A stretch of 64,000 nucleotides of DNA, taken from the NCBI RefSeq assembly GCF_025907915.1, contig NZ_JAPAAF010000005.1, positions 124,001-188,000 of the forward strand, given 5' to 3'. Of the stretch, positions 25,462 to 34,962 are shown in pieces (positions within the stretch are counted from its first letter, which is position 1; each line of letters begins with the position of its first letter). A program made the position numbers and the translations under genes. This DNA is from Gaoshiqia sediminis. Its GTDB lineage: Bacteria; Bacteroidota; Bacteroidia; Bacteroidales; Prolixibacteraceae. Under the pieces are notes generated by a model. It was not told where the DNA came from. It was given only the letters and a program-made list of their open reading frames with translations, and did no database searches.

Positions 25462-26515
25462 GTTCCGGTTTTATGAAGCTCAGCTTTTGGTTGATCCCTT
25501 TGCGAAAAGCTTTTCGGTTGCCAAACTTACGCTGAAAAGTTTGCACGAGCAACTGTCGGTCTTCGGCTGATACATGCAATGCGTCGCGACATTCGTCTCC
25601 GCAACACCCCTCATAGCGCCGGGCACATTCGGAACATTGAATGAACAGCAAGTGACACAGGTTGTTTGCACAATTTACATGTGTGTCGCACGCGTTCCCG
25701 CACTGGTGACAATGTGCAATTACTTCACCATTTATTGATTCACCCAGTCGCTCGTCAAATACAAAATTCTTCCCGATGAATTTCGATTCCAGCTTCAATT
25801 GCTTAATTTGCCGGGCATATTCTATAATCCCCCCGTGCAATTGGTTCACATCCTTAAACCCATGGTGCCTCAGGTAAGAACTGGCCTTCTCGCAACGTAC
25901 GCCACCTGTGCAGTACAACAGGATTTTGCGGTCCTTTACGTCACTTAACTGATCGGCCACCATTTCAATTTCTTCGCGAAAAGTATCGGCCTGTGGACAA
26001 ATGGCCCCTTTAAAATGACCGATTTCGCTTTCGTAATGGTTGCGCATGTCCACCACCAACACATCGGGCTGATCTACCAACCTATGAAACTCGGCCGCAG
26101 TAAGGTGCCTCCCCACATCGGTTGTGTCGAAAGCCTGATCGTCCAAACCGTCGGCAACAATTTTGGGTCGTACTTTTATGGTTAATTTATAAAACGACTT
26201 TCCGTTGTCCTCCACCGCGAATTTGATGGGCATATCTTTTAATTCAACGTATTGCTGCAGCTTATCCAGAAATGACTGTAAGTGATGCGTTGGAACACTC
26301 ATTTGAGCATTGATCCCTTCGCGGGCCACATAAATCCGGCCAAAACAATTCTGGGAGGACCAATCAAGAAACAGCAGGTTGCGAAAATCCTGCGGATCGG
26401 CCAACCGAACATACCGGTAAAATGAGATCGTGGTACGTTCAAAAGGTTCATCCATCAACTTCTGTATTAACTCTTTTCTGCTGTAACGGTTATAAAGCTC
26501 CATTTTCCTATTCAT
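25454..26515 (-). CDS. trhO: tRNA uridine-34 hydroxylase (rhodanese family)
   Basis: From ATG 26515 the protein has 353 residues; ATG 26503 (MELYNRYSRKELIQKL) is a possible alternative. It has the YceA/TrhO N-terminal acylphosphatase-like domain and a rhodanese domain with DVLVVDMRNHYESEIGHF and active-site loop CTGGVRCEKA. A Cys-rich C-terminal region follows (CHQCGNACDTHVNCANNLC and CSECARRYEGCCGDECR) that probably binds zinc. It hydroxylates U34 of tRNA from prephenate-independent oxygen chemistry. It lies upstream of dus with overlapping frames. Confidence 0.92.
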   Translation of the reverse strand: MNRKMELYNRYSRKELIQKLMDEPFERTTISFYRYVRLADPQDFRNLLFLDWSSQNCFGRIYVAREGINAQMSVPTHHLQSFLDKLQQYVELKDMPIKFAVEDNGKSFYKLTIKVRPKIVADGLDDQAFDTTDVGRHLTAAEFHRLVDQPDVLVVDMRNHYESEIGHFKGAICPQADTFREEIEMVADQLSDVKDRKILLYCTGGVRCEKASSYLRHHGFKDVNQLHGGIIEYARQIKQLKLESKFIGKNFVFDERLGESINGEVIAHCHQCGNACDTHVNCANNLCHLLFIQCSECARRYEGCCGDECRDALHVSAEDRQLLVQTFQRKFGNRKAFRKGINQKLSFIKPEHE

Positions 26516-26536
26516 CTTGGAGCGCAAAGATACCAT

Positions 26537-26783
26537 TTTTCAAATTAAGATTATACGATCCTTTTATTCACTACCTATTTCATATGGCGTAATTTTATAT
26601 GAACAATAGCCGTTATTACAAAACATAAACGTTCATTTTACTGCCAAATCACAAATATATTCTACAACATGTTTTAGTTTTAGATCTACTGAAAGGCAAC
26701 AACTTACAGTCACATAAAAGAGGCGCCATTTTGAAATATTAAGAAATTTTAAGGATTTTTTAACGAACGAATGAAATAGTTGC
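26537..26783. other. Intergenic region upstream of trhO
   Basis: AT-rich, with no supported gene. The leftward promoter of trhO should lie here but no exact TAnnTTTG match is seen. It ends at the putative promoter of the small RNA candidate. Confidence 0.4.
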
Positions 26784-26791
26784 TATATTAG
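26784..26791 (+). promoter_or_regulatory. Probable -7 element for the small RNA candidate
   Basis: TATATTAG differs from TAnnTTTG at one position. A T-rich stretch about 22 bp upstream could serve as the -33 region. Confidence 0.4.
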
Positions 26792-26794
26792 CGA

Positions 26795-26936
26795 AGCATT
26801 TCGAGATTAAATGCTTTAGAATTAAATCTTTAGTTGATACCTTTTCTCTTTAAACCAATATCTATTTTCTGATCTAACTAAACTAAATTATGGACAACGG
26901 GTTATCATGACGATGGTAACCCGCCCTTTTTTTTAG
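26795..26936 (+). ncRNA. Candidate small non-coding RNA with 5' hairpin and 3' intrinsic terminator
   Basis: No protein gene on the plus strand ends near the strong rightward terminator at 26898-26934 (11-bp stem CGGGTTATCAT/ATGGTAACCCG, then eight T). About 140 bp before it lies a near-consensus -7 element. The presumed 5' end falls at a perfect 8-bp hairpin (AAGCATTT, 7-base loop, AAATGCTT; 26794-26816). The promoter, 5' hairpin and terminator together look like a short independent transcript. It also contains a six-codon ATG ORF at 26889-26909, which may be chance. The RNA family is not recognised. Confidence 0.42.
26898..26934 (+). terminator. Intrinsic terminator of the small RNA candidate
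   Basis: An 11-bp stem with one G-U pair and a 4-base loop is followed by GCCC and eight T on the plus strand. It has no such T run on the minus strand, so it does not serve the MATE gene ending at 26942. Confidence 0.85.
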
Positions 26937-26941
26937 GGAGT

Positions 26942-28279
26942 TCAGTCTAATCTTCCCACCAATTTTTTCAATCGCAAGCTAAAGAGAATCGCAGCCACAG
27001 CCAGTCCTACCAAAAAGCCGAACCAAATACCAGCAGCACCCATATTCAATCCAAAGGCGCAGCCATAACTAATTGGCAAACCAATCAGCGAATACGACAC
27101 AAATGCCATGAACATGGGTATTTTTACATCAGACAGGCCACGTAAAGCTGCCAGTAAGGCCACCTGCAAGCCATCAAAAACCTGAAATAAGGCGGCAATT
27201 ACCAGCAAACCGGCAGCAATGCCAACAACAGTCAAATCTTCGGTAAATAAAAAAGGCAACTGGTGCCGTAACAGGATGAATAGAAGTCCCATAAAAGACA
27301 TGAAAATCACTACCAGGTGCACCGAGGCAAATACCGTACGGCGCAACAAGCTGAAATTTTGTGCACCAAACTCATGGCTGACATGAATTGTAGTGCCTGC
27401 GCCGACTCCGAGGCTAATCATATACGTGAACGAGGCCATCCCCAAGGCCACCTGGTGAGCAGCCAACGGCTCTTTGCCCAACCACCCCATCATTACGGCG
27501 CCTAAGCTGAAGGTGAGCACCTCCACAATGATCTGCAACCCAATAGGCAGCCCAACAGATAAAAGCTCGCTAATTTTGGAACGTACGAGCGCAGCTTGCC
27601 TGGCAAAACGGAAAATATTTCGGTATTTTTTATTTTTCAGTAAAACCGGAATCAGTAAAACCGGCATCAACAGACGGGAAATCAACGTGGCAATTCCTGC
27701 GCCGTTCAGTCCGAGTTCGGGAAACCCATACTTACCGAAAATTAGCAAGTAGTTCAGCACAATATTGACCAGATTTGCAGTCAGCGTAATCATCATGGCA
27801 ATTTGGGTATTGCCAATTCCCTCAAAAAATTGCTTGAATGAATAAAACATCAGCATTGGCGCCAGGGAAGCCACTAACAGCAAATAGTAGGGAAAAGCAA
27901 CCTGGGCGACTTCGTTTGGTTGCCCCATTTTGTCAAGAAAAAAACCAACTCCAACCATGGCCAAGGCCACCAGCAAGGCAAAAACCGTATGGATAAAAAA
28001 TCCATTCCTGAGGTATTCGCCCACTTGCCGATCGTTTTTTTGGCTGAATACTTTCCCCACCAATGGGGTAACTCCCATGGTAACACCGAGACCAAACAAC
28101 ATCCCGATATGAAAAATACTGTTTGAAAATGATGCCGCGGCCAGCTCTGTGGTCCCGGCATGGCCCACCATCATGTTGTCGGCCAGTGAAACAGTTACCT
28201 GCCCCACCTGCGACAGGATGACCGGAAAAGCCAAGTTCAGGTTCTTCTTATATAATGGAATGTAATCAGCTATTCTCAC
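26942..28279 (-). CDS. MATE-family multidrug/sodium antiporter
   Basis: The 445-residue protein starts with GTG (MRIADYIPLYKKNL) and has about twelve hydrophobic segments. NorM-like signatures are AFPVILSQVGQVTVSLADNM and MVGHAGTTELAAASF at the N-terminus, with PLVGKVFSQKND and a second-half LPIGLQIIVEVLTF. MATE proteins export cationic drugs or metabolites using Na+ or H+ gradients. The gene stands alone and is separated from DUF5916 by 83 bp. Confidence 0.93.
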   Translation of the reverse strand: MRIADYIPLYKKNLNLAFPVILSQVGQVTVSLADNMMVGHAGTTELAAASFSNSIFHIGMLFGLGVTMGVTPLVGKVFSQKNDRQVGEYLRNGFFIHTVFALLVALAMVGVGFFLDKMGQPNEVAQVAFPYYLLLVASLAPMLMFYSFKQFFEGIGNTQIAMMITLTANLVNIVLNYLLIFGKYGFPELGLNGAGIATLISRLLMPVLLIPVLLKNKKYRNIFRFARQAALVRSKISELLSVGLPIGLQIIVEVLTFSLGAVMMGWLGKEPLAAHQVALGMASFTYMISLGVGAGTTIHVSHEFGAQNFSLLRRTVFASVHLVVIFMSFMGLLFILLRHQLPFLFTEDLTVVGIAAGLLVIAALFQVFDGLQVALLAALRGLSDVKIPMFMAFVSYSLIGLPISYGCAFGLNMGAAGIWFGFLVGLAVAAILFSLRLKKLVGRLD

Positions 28280-28362
28280 GGGATTCTCAATTATTTAATG
28301 AAGGGCGGATCACCGGCCCATCTTTCATTTTTGCCGCGCAAAAATAGGTTTAGTTTGAATGA

Positions 28363-30981
28363 CTACAGAGAAAACCAATAGGTAAATTTCAGCATAAAAA
28401 CATGCCGGGCATTCATACCGAAGATATCGCCAAAACTTTCGGTAACCGATGGCTGGTAAACACGGACATTTTTTGACATCGAACTGTTCCATACCAAGTA
28501 CACCGTAGATCCTGGGCGAAATTCCCAACGGGCTACCAGGTTCGAATTAAATTCCTGAAAGTTAAAATCCGGATTAGTCAACGTGTACTGCTGGTCTCCA
28601 TCCGAAAATGTATATTTCGCATTATTCAGATCACCGGTCAACGAAACATACCGCAAATCCAAATTCTTGCTGCTTCCATCGGCAACGCGCCTGAAACGGC
28701 TGTACTTTCCTACCGAAGCATAGGGGCTGGCATAATATTGCAGGGAAAGCTCCGGCGTCAGAAAATATTCGACACGCAATGTACTTTCCAGTGTTTTTTG
28801 ATCAATCTGCCCCACAATATAGCGGGTCGGGCTATCCTCCGTTGACGAAACGCGGCCGGCATATTGGTGAAAATCTGTATTTGTACTGTACACCGTCTTT
28901 GATGAAACGCTGAAGTTATCGCTAAGCTGCCAGCTAACCTGAAAAGTGTTAATATTTCGCTCCGAAATGAGGTCGTCGCCCCACACAAAACGGCTGCCAA
29001 AAGCCACAAAAAGGTCTTTTGCAGAGTTAGACTGGACAAACAACTCACCGTCCCAGGTTGATTCTTTGTATAATGTGGGACCACCGCGCAATTCGCGGGT
29101 ATCATACAAACCGAAATCACGCTCCAGGTTATAATGGAGGCTCCACAAGTTTTTAAACCGAAGATAAGCATGAGAGCCGATTTCCTGCTTGTTTTTCTCC
29201 CCGCCGTAGCTCCAGGCCGACAGTTGTGTCAACCGGAACCAATAATCGCGTAAAATACCCTTCGGTTTGTTAACCTGGTAACGGAGTTGAACAGATTCTT
29301 CCAAGAAGTCGGCCTGGTACATATAGCCCAGGTCGTTCAGATCGACACCCGGCGAACGCCAGCTAAACGAACCGGTTGCCCGGAATTTACCGCTTCGTTT
29401 GCCGCCTTGGATTTCACCTCCATGCCCCGATAGACTCGTTCGGGTAGCGTCGTAATCTAAATGACCGGCATCCGGACGTTGAAAATAATGCTGCGAGGCC
29501 AGCTGTAACTGGTTGATTGCATCTTCGCTACCATTTACCTGACTGTAAAAGCTTTTCATGCCCAGATAGTATTTCCGTTTGTTCCAGTTGTGCTTGAAAT
29601 CCAGTCCACCGGCAACAGAAGAAGTTGGTAAAAAATCAAGTTGATCATCCTCAATATTTCTGATTACAGAGGTCATCATTCCTCCCAGCACGGTATTTCC
29701 TTCGTTAAAATCCTGCTTGACCCGCCCAACAAAGTAACTTGAAAAAGGCTCAATCGTCTCACGTGATTTTCCGGTCGAACCGTAAATCGAGGCATTCTCA
29801 CTGGCGGTAAAACTTTGCACAACGCCCAGCGAAAAACCCTTTTTGCTCTTCCCTGTAAGTTTGAGGGCACTGATGATAGATGTATTTTCGGGCATTGAAA
29901 GCGCTTCGCTTGCATCGTAGTCGGGCGTATAGCTGGGGGCATGGCCAATTCGGCGTGAATAAAACAACAGGTCGCGTCCCATGCTGTAATCCAGGATGTT
30001 GTTTCCTTCGAGAAAGAAAGGGCGTTTTTCGTCATAAAAAACTTCGTATGACGAAAGTGTCAGCACGGAAGGATCGGCTTCAACCTGACCAAAATCAGGA
30101 TTGATCGTGTAATCCAGTGTAAAATCAGAAGTCAATCCGATTTTGCCATCCATCCCGACACCGTGGGACCACTTGTCTTTCAAATCGGTATTTGGCGAAA
30201 ATTTTGAATTGGCATACGGCAGGAATTCTAACCGGCGCTTGGGGTTGATGCCATCGATTCCGCGCAATTCGCCAAACAAATACACCATCGCTGGTGCATC
30301 TACCGGAATCAGCTTCCACTGGTCTTCTTCCTGCAAACGGTCAATCCATCGCCAGATATGCATTCCCCAGACCTGTTCATCGGCTTTAGCAAAACGCAAC
30401 TGGCTGAATGGGATACGCATCTCGGCCACCCACATTGAGTCCTGCACCGATGATTTCCCGTCCCACACAGCATCCCAATTGAAATCCCATTCATACGATC
30501 CCAGGTGCATTAAATCAAGTTTCTGTCCGGCGGCCGATACATTAAATTCAAAAGCTGTTCGCTTATCAGCATACGAGTCGATGGCAATTCCAGCTATGTC
30601 GCCACTGAATTCATCCCGCCGACTTAAAATTGGACGGATTTTTTCAGGTTCGTTATCGTAGCATTTTACCGCAACATACAAGTTGTCGTTGTCATATAGA
30701 ATGCAGATTTCCGTTTTTTGTGTCGGGGCTGCGGCCTGTAAGGGCTGCTGCTGGATAAAACCACCGCCCCAGTTTCCTGCCAGCCAGCAGGCGTCATCCA
30801 GTTGTCCGTCAATCTTTGGTCTTTCGCTCACACGTGTGGCATAATATACTTTTTTATGACTTGCATGTTCATTAACCATCGCATCCGTGGACAAGGAATA
30901 GGCAGCTGACGGTTGAGATAAACTTTTCAAGATCAACGAACACAGTAGGCTGAACAAAAACAGGGATCTACGCAAAAACAT
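28363..30981 (-). CDS. DUF5916 outer-membrane protein with N-terminal CBM9-like domain
   Basis: The 872-residue protein has an N-terminal signal (LFLFSLLCSLILKSLSQ). A carbohydrate-binding family 9-like sandwich follows (residues about 50-240; RPKIDGQLDDACWLAG, LYVAVKCYDNEP). Then comes DUF5916 (GKIGLTSDFTLDYTINPDFGQVEADPS, DEKRPFFLEGNNI). The C-terminal half alternates polar and hydrophobic residues and ends in Phe-Trp-Phe-Ser-Leu, as expected for an outer-membrane barrel. The function of DUF5916 is unknown; roles in glycan or peptide handling have been proposed from context. An exact -7 element lies just upstream. Confidence 0.88.
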   Translation of the reverse strand: MFLRRSLFLFSLLCSLILKSLSQPSAAYSLSTDAMVNEHASHKKVYYATRVSERPKIDGQLDDACWLAGNWGGGFIQQQPLQAAAPTQKTEICILYDNDNLYVAVKCYDNEPEKIRPILSRRDEFSGDIAGIAIDSYADKRTAFEFNVSAAGQKLDLMHLGSYEWDFNWDAVWDGKSSVQDSMWVAEMRIPFSQLRFAKADEQVWGMHIWRWIDRLQEEDQWKLIPVDAPAMVYLFGELRGIDGINPKRRLEFLPYANSKFSPNTDLKDKWSHGVGMDGKIGLTSDFTLDYTINPDFGQVEADPSVLTLSSYEVFYDEKRPFFLEGNNILDYSMGRDLLFYSRRIGHAPSYTPDYDASEALSMPENTSIISALKLTGKSKKGFSLGVVQSFTASENASIYGSTGKSRETIEPFSSYFVGRVKQDFNEGNTVLGGMMTSVIRNIEDDQLDFLPTSSVAGGLDFKHNWNKRKYYLGMKSFYSQVNGSEDAINQLQLASQHYFQRPDAGHLDYDATRTSLSGHGGEIQGGKRSGKFRATGSFSWRSPGVDLNDLGYMYQADFLEESVQLRYQVNKPKGILRDYWFRLTQLSAWSYGGEKNKQEIGSHAYLRFKNLWSLHYNLERDFGLYDTRELRGGPTLYKESTWDGELFVQSNSAKDLFVAFGSRFVWGDDLISERNINTFQVSWQLSDNFSVSSKTVYSTNTDFHQYAGRVSSTEDSPTRYIVGQIDQKTLESTLRVEYFLTPELSLQYYASPYASVGKYSRFRRVADGSSKNLDLRYVSLTGDLNNAKYTFSDGDQQYTLTNPDFNFQEFNSNLVARWEFRPGSTVYLVWNSSMSKNVRVYQPSVTESFGDIFGMNARHVFMLKFTYWFSL

Positions 30982-31005
30982 AATTATTGTTTAGGGTGAG
31001 ACATA

Positions 31006-31013
31006 CAAATATA
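31006..31013 (-). promoter_or_regulatory. -7 promoter element TATATTTG for the DUF5916 gene
   Basis: The minus strand reads TATATTTG 24 bp before the ATG at 30981, giving a leader of under 20 bases. A second TATTTTTG (31023-31030) lies just upstream and could be an alternative. Confidence 0.6.
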
Positions 31014-31174
31014 AATAATTGAACAAAAATATCAATCATTTTATTTTTTATTTCAGTCCGCATTATTTCAACTGAAAGCATTAACAAATCAAACATTTTT
31101 CCTTCAGTTTGGTTTTAATTAGGATTTAAAGGACTTAAAATAATTGTATAGCACAAGTGTTCTAAAACCAAGTT

Positions 31175-32689
31175 ATGAGAAAAATTAATAAGATCCTGGT
31201 TGCCAACCGGGGTGAAATTGCGATCCGTATCATGCGCACCTGCCGTGAAATGGATATAGCGACTGTGGCCGTTTTTTCAGATGCCGATCGGACATCCATG
31301 CATGTGAGATACGCCGACGAAGCCTTCTATATTGGGCCGGCCCCTTCCAAAGAAAGCTACCTGAATGCTGAAAAAATTATCGACGTTGCCCTGAAATCAA
31401 AAGCTGATGCCATCCATCCGGGCTATGGTTTCTTATCCGAAAATGCTGCTTTTGCGCGGCTCTGCAAGAAGAACCAATTGATATTTATCGGCCCTTCGCC
31501 TGAAGTAATTGATAAGATGGGCGATAAAATCGAAGCCCGTAAGGCCATGATTGCTGCCGGTGTCCCGGTTGTACCGGGCACTACCGAAGCCATTCAATCG
31601 GAAGAGGAAGCTTTGAAAACCATCAGCCAAATAGGTTTGCCGGTGATGATCAAGGCCTCGGCCGGAGGCGGCGGAAAGGGTATGCGCCTGGTGAAGGAAG
31701 AACGTGAAATCCTGTCATCGGTGCGGGCAGCCCGCTCCGAAGCACTGGCCGCTTTTGGCGACGATGCGGTTTACGTCGAAAAGTATGTCAGCTCGCCGCA
31801 CCACATCGAATTTCAGGTGATGGGCGACCGGCATGGCAACGTGGTTCACCTTTTTGAGCGAGAATGCTCCATACAGCGCCGCCACCAAAAAATGGTAGAG
31901 GAAACCCCATCGCCGCTGATGACGCCCGAACTCCGCCAGCAAATGGGCAAACACGCCGTAGATGCAGCCAAGGCCGTACATTATGTGGGCGCTGGCACCA
32001 TCGAGTTTTTGGTGGATAACCAGCTGAATTATTACTTCCTCGAAATGAATACCCGTTTGCAGGTTGAGCATCCGATTACGGAACGCGTTACCGGCGTTGA
32101 CCTGGTAAAACATCAGATTTTGGTGGCCGAAGGCCGGGAACTACTACTGAAACAGGAAAACCTGAAGCAACAAGGCCACGCCATTGAATGCCGGATTTAT
32201 GCCGAAGACCCGGATAATAATTTTATGCCCTGCCCCGGACGCATCCACACCATTACACAACCGCTGGGGCTGGGCGTGCGCACAGATGGCTATGTGTATG
32301 AAGGTTATGAAATTCCGATCCATTACGACCCGATGATTTCGAAACTGATTGTTTGGGCCGAAAACCGGCAGGAAGCAATCCAGCGCATGCGACGGGCCTT
32401 GTACGAATACAAAATCACCGGTGTAAAAACGTCCATCAAATTTCTGGAGCAAATTATGGACGCCAATGATTTTAAAGAAGGCATGTACGACACCAATTTC
32501 ATCGAAAAAAATAAAGAGAAACTGGTACAAAAAGGCTCCTGTGAAAAGGACTGCCAGGATATGGTAATCATTGCCACCTATATCGATTACTTTAACCGGC
32601 TGAACAAGGTGATACCCACCAAACAGCTTAATCCGGTAGAAAACCGCTGGAAAAAATATACTTATCAAAAAAACTTTGATCGTTTGTAA
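31175..32689 (+). CDS. accC: Biotin carboxylase subunit of an acyl-CoA carboxylase
   Basis: The 504-residue protein starts MRKINKILVANRGEIAIRI and has the ATP-grasp features of biotin carboxylase: HPGYGFLSENAAFARLC, KASAGGGGKGMRLV, YVEKYVSSPHHIEFQ, EMNTRLQVEHPITE. It charges the carrier biotin with CO2 from bicarbonate and ATP. It is about 50 residues longer than plain AccC; the Cys-containing tail (GSCEKDCQD) resembles the linker of propionyl-CoA carboxylase alpha subunits. It begins a three-gene operon with carrier and carboxyltransferase genes, so propionyl-CoA is the likely acceptor substrate. Confidence 0.93.
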   Translation: MRKINKILVANRGEIAIRIMRTCREMDIATVAVFSDADRTSMHVRYADEAFYIGPAPSKESYLNAEKIIDVALKSKADAIHPGYGFLSENAAFARLCKKNQLIFIGPSPEVIDKMGDKIEARKAMIAAGVPVVPGTTEAIQSEEEALKTISQIGLPVMIKASAGGGGKGMRLVKEEREILSSVRAARSEALAAFGDDAVYVEKYVSSPHHIEFQVMGDRHGNVVHLFERECSIQRRHQKMVEETPSPLMTPELRQQMGKHAVDAAKAVHYVGAGTIEFLVDNQLNYYFLEMNTRLQVEHPITERVTGVDLVKHQILVAEGRELLLKQENLKQQGHAIECRIYAEDPDNNFMPCPGRIHTITQPLGLGVRTDGYVYEGYEIPIHYDPMISKLIVWAENRQEAIQRMRRALYEYKITGVKTSIKFLEQIMDANDFKEGMYDTNFIEKNKEKLVQKGSCEKDCQDMVIIATYIDYFNRLNKVIPTKQLNPVENRWKKYTYQKNFDRL

Positions 32690-32703
32690 AACAATATCCC
32701 ATT

Positions 32704-33213
32704 ATGCCAATAGAAATTAAACTGGATGATCGAATTGCCAAAGTCAAGGTACTGAATCAAAACGAGAATCTCCTGGAAATCATGGTCGATGACAAAATTT
32801 ACCAGGTTGACCTGATGCATAACGATGAAGGCACGTTTTCCATCCTGGTAAACAACCAGTCGCACAACATTTCGCTGGTACCTTCATCAAAGCCCAAAGC
32901 ATACACCGCTTACACGTATTACAACACCTACGACCTGGAAGTGATTGACGCCGAAAGCCGCTACATCCGCAACCGCGGCGAAGGGACCATTGCGCAAAGT
33001 GACAGAAAAATCACCGCCCCCATGCCCGGAAAAATTGTTCATGTTTTGGTCGAAGCCGGACAGGAGGTAATTAAAGGGCAAACAGCCGTCATTATTTCGG
33101 CCATGAAAATGGAAAGCGAATACAAAGTTGCCCACGACGGCGTAGTGAAAAAAGTGAATGTAAAAGCAGGCGACACAGTGGAATCAAATCAGGTATTAAT
33201 TGAAATTGAGTAA
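32704..33213 (+). CDS. Biotin carboxyl carrier protein of acyl-CoA carboxylase
   Basis: The 169-residue protein ends with a biotinyl domain, with [16 protein letters not shown] and the biotinylation site SAMKMES (Lys near residue 136). The N-terminal 85 residues form a beta-rich domain ([16 protein letters not shown]) resembling the region that attaches carriers to their partner subunits. It shuttles carboxybiotin between the carboxylase encoded 15 bp upstream and the carboxyltransferase encoded 10 bp downstream. Confidence 0.92.
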   Translation: MPIEIKLDDRIAKVKVLNQNENLLEIMVDDKIYQVDLMHNDEGTFSILVNNQSHNISLVPSSKPKAYTAYTYYNTYDLEVIDAESRYIRNRGEGTIAQSDRKITAPMPGKIVHVLVEAGQEVIKGQTAVIISAMKMESEYKVAHDGVVKKVNVKAGDTVESNQVLIEIE

Positions 33214-33223
33214 TAGAATTGCT

Positions 33224-34759
33224 ATGGATTTAAAAGCTAAGTTTGAACATTTTGAAACGATAAATAAGGTTGCCGAAGCAGGCGGCGGACAAGAACGCAT
33301 TGAAAAACAACATGCAGCCGGAAAAAAAACAGCACGCGAGCGCATCCTGGATTTACTTGACCCGGGAACGTTCAACGAAATAGACAAGCTGGTAACCCAC
33401 CGGGCTACCGATTTTGGGATTGACAAAACCAAGATCCCCGGTGACGGTGTCGTTACGGGGTATGGAAAAATCAATGGACGTCTGGTTTATATCTTTGCCC
33501 AGGATTTCACCGTGTTTGGAGGCACCATGAGCCGTTCCAATGCCGACAAAATTGTCAAGATTCAGGAGCTGGCCGTCAAGATGGGCAAGCCGCTCATTGG
33601 ACTGAACGACTCCGGCGGCGCCCGTATTCAGGAAGGTGTACAAAGTCTGGCCGGATATGCCGACATCTTTTATAACAATGTGATTTCATCTGGTGTCATC
33701 CCTCAAATCAGCGTAATTCTGGGGCCATGTGCCGGAGGAGCAGTCTATTCCCCTGCCCTCACCGATTTCATTTTTATGGTGAACGAAACCAGCCACATGT
33801 TTGTCACTGGCCCCGAAGTGATCAAAACGGTCACCCACGAGGATGTGAGCAAAGAAGACCTTGGCGGCGCAGTCGCGCACACCAGCAAAAGCGGCGTGGC
33901 CCATTTCAACGGCGAAAACGAAGAGCAAACCCTGATGATGGTGCGCGAGCTGATGAGTTTTCTCCCGCTGAACAACATGGAAGAGCCCGTTGCTAAAATC
34001 CCCACCGATCCGATTGACAGGTTTATTGGTGAGCTGAATGAAATTGTCCCGGTGGACCCGAACAAACCATACGATATGAAAGACATCATTTACAAAATTG
34101 TGGATGATGAGCATTTTCTGGAAGTTCAGCCGCATTATGCCGCCAACATTATTGTTGGTTTTGCCCGTTTTGGCGGACGGTCGGTAGGTATTGTTGCCAA
34201 TCAGCCCGCACATCTTGCCGGCGTGCTCGACATCAATTCGTCAGCAAAAGCTGCCCGTTTTGTCCGTTTTTGCGATGCCTTCAACATTCCGTTGGTCACG
34301 TTGGTGGATGTTCCCGGCTTTTTACCCGGCACCCAGCAAGAGTTTGGCGGCATTATCAAACACGGTGCTAAACTGCTCTATGCCTTTGCCGAAGCCACTG
34401 TTCCCAAAGTCACCGTCATCACCCGGAAAGCTTATGGTGGCGCCTATGATGTAATGTCGAGCAAGCATATCGGCGCCGACGTAAATTACGCCTTTCCTAC
34501 TGCCGAGATCGCGGTGATGGGGCCTGAAGGAGCGATCAACATCCTTCACCGCAATAAAATGGACGATGAAGAAAAGGCACAGGCCGTGGAAGAATACCGC
34601 GATACCTTTGCCAATCCTTACCGGGCCGCTTCGCTGGGCTACATCGATGAAATAATTTATCCGAAAGACACTCGAATCAAAATTATCAATGCACTGGAAA
34701 TGACCCAGGACAAACGCAAATCGAACCTGCCGCGCAAGCACGGAAATATCCCCCTGTAG
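33224..34759 (+). CDS. Acyl-CoA (propionyl-CoA) carboxylase carboxyltransferase subunit
   Basis: The 511-residue protein from ATG 33224 ([20 protein letters not shown]) has both crotonase-like halves: [46 protein letters not shown], and later [21 protein letters not shown] and [19 protein letters not shown]. It moves CO2 from carboxybiotin to an acyl-CoA; length and motifs match the PccB/MmdA type. With an ATP-dependent biotin carboxylase in the operon, a carboxylase role is preferred over decarboxylase. It likely links propionate or odd-chain metabolism to methylmalonyl-CoA. Confidence 0.92.
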   Translation: MDLKAKFEHFETINKVAEAGGGQERIEKQHAAGKKTARERILDLLDPGTFNEIDKLVTHRATDFGIDKTKIPGDGVVTGYGKINGRLVYIFAQDFTVFGGTMSRSNADKIVKIQELAVKMGKPLIGLNDSGGARIQEGVQSLAGYADIFYNNVISSGVIPQISVILGPCAGGAVYSPALTDFIFMVNETSHMFVTGPEVIKTVTHEDVSKEDLGGAVAHTSKSGVAHFNGENEEQTLMMVRELMSFLPLNNMEEPVAKIPTDPIDRFIGELNEIVPVDPNKPYDMKDIIYKIVDDEHFLEVQPHYAANIIVGFARFGGRSVGIVANQPAHLAGVLDINSSAKAARFVRFCDAFNIPLVTLVDVPGFLPGTQQEFGGIIKHGAKLLYAFAEATVPKVTVITRKAYGGAYDVMSSKHIGADVNYAFPTAEIAVMGPEGAINILHRNKMDDEEKAQAVEEYRDTFANPYRAASLGYIDEIIYPKDTRIKIINALEMTQDKRKSNLPRKHGNIPL

Positions 34760-34779
34760 TTTAATCGTCTTTCCCGTGA

Positions 34780-34810
34780 TTCACCGGGTGACTCGAAATC
34801 ACCCGGTGAA
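34780..34810 (+). terminator. Terminator hairpin after the carboxylase operon
   Basis: The perfect 12-bp inverted repeat TTCACCGGGTGA/TCACCCGGTGAA with a 7-base loop lies 21 bp past the stop codon. The T-run on the plus strand is absent, so termination may need a factor. Confidence 0.6.
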
Positions 34811-34962
34811 AAAGTATAAGCCAACCTATAACATTTTTTAAGATTTCGGTTTGCGTCAAACCGGGCGATTTTATTATTTTCGAAACCGCTAAAAAAACCA
34901 CGGTGCATTTCGTTTCTGAAATCAGAGCGATGCATCCCAAAAATCATCCTCTAAATTTTAAA

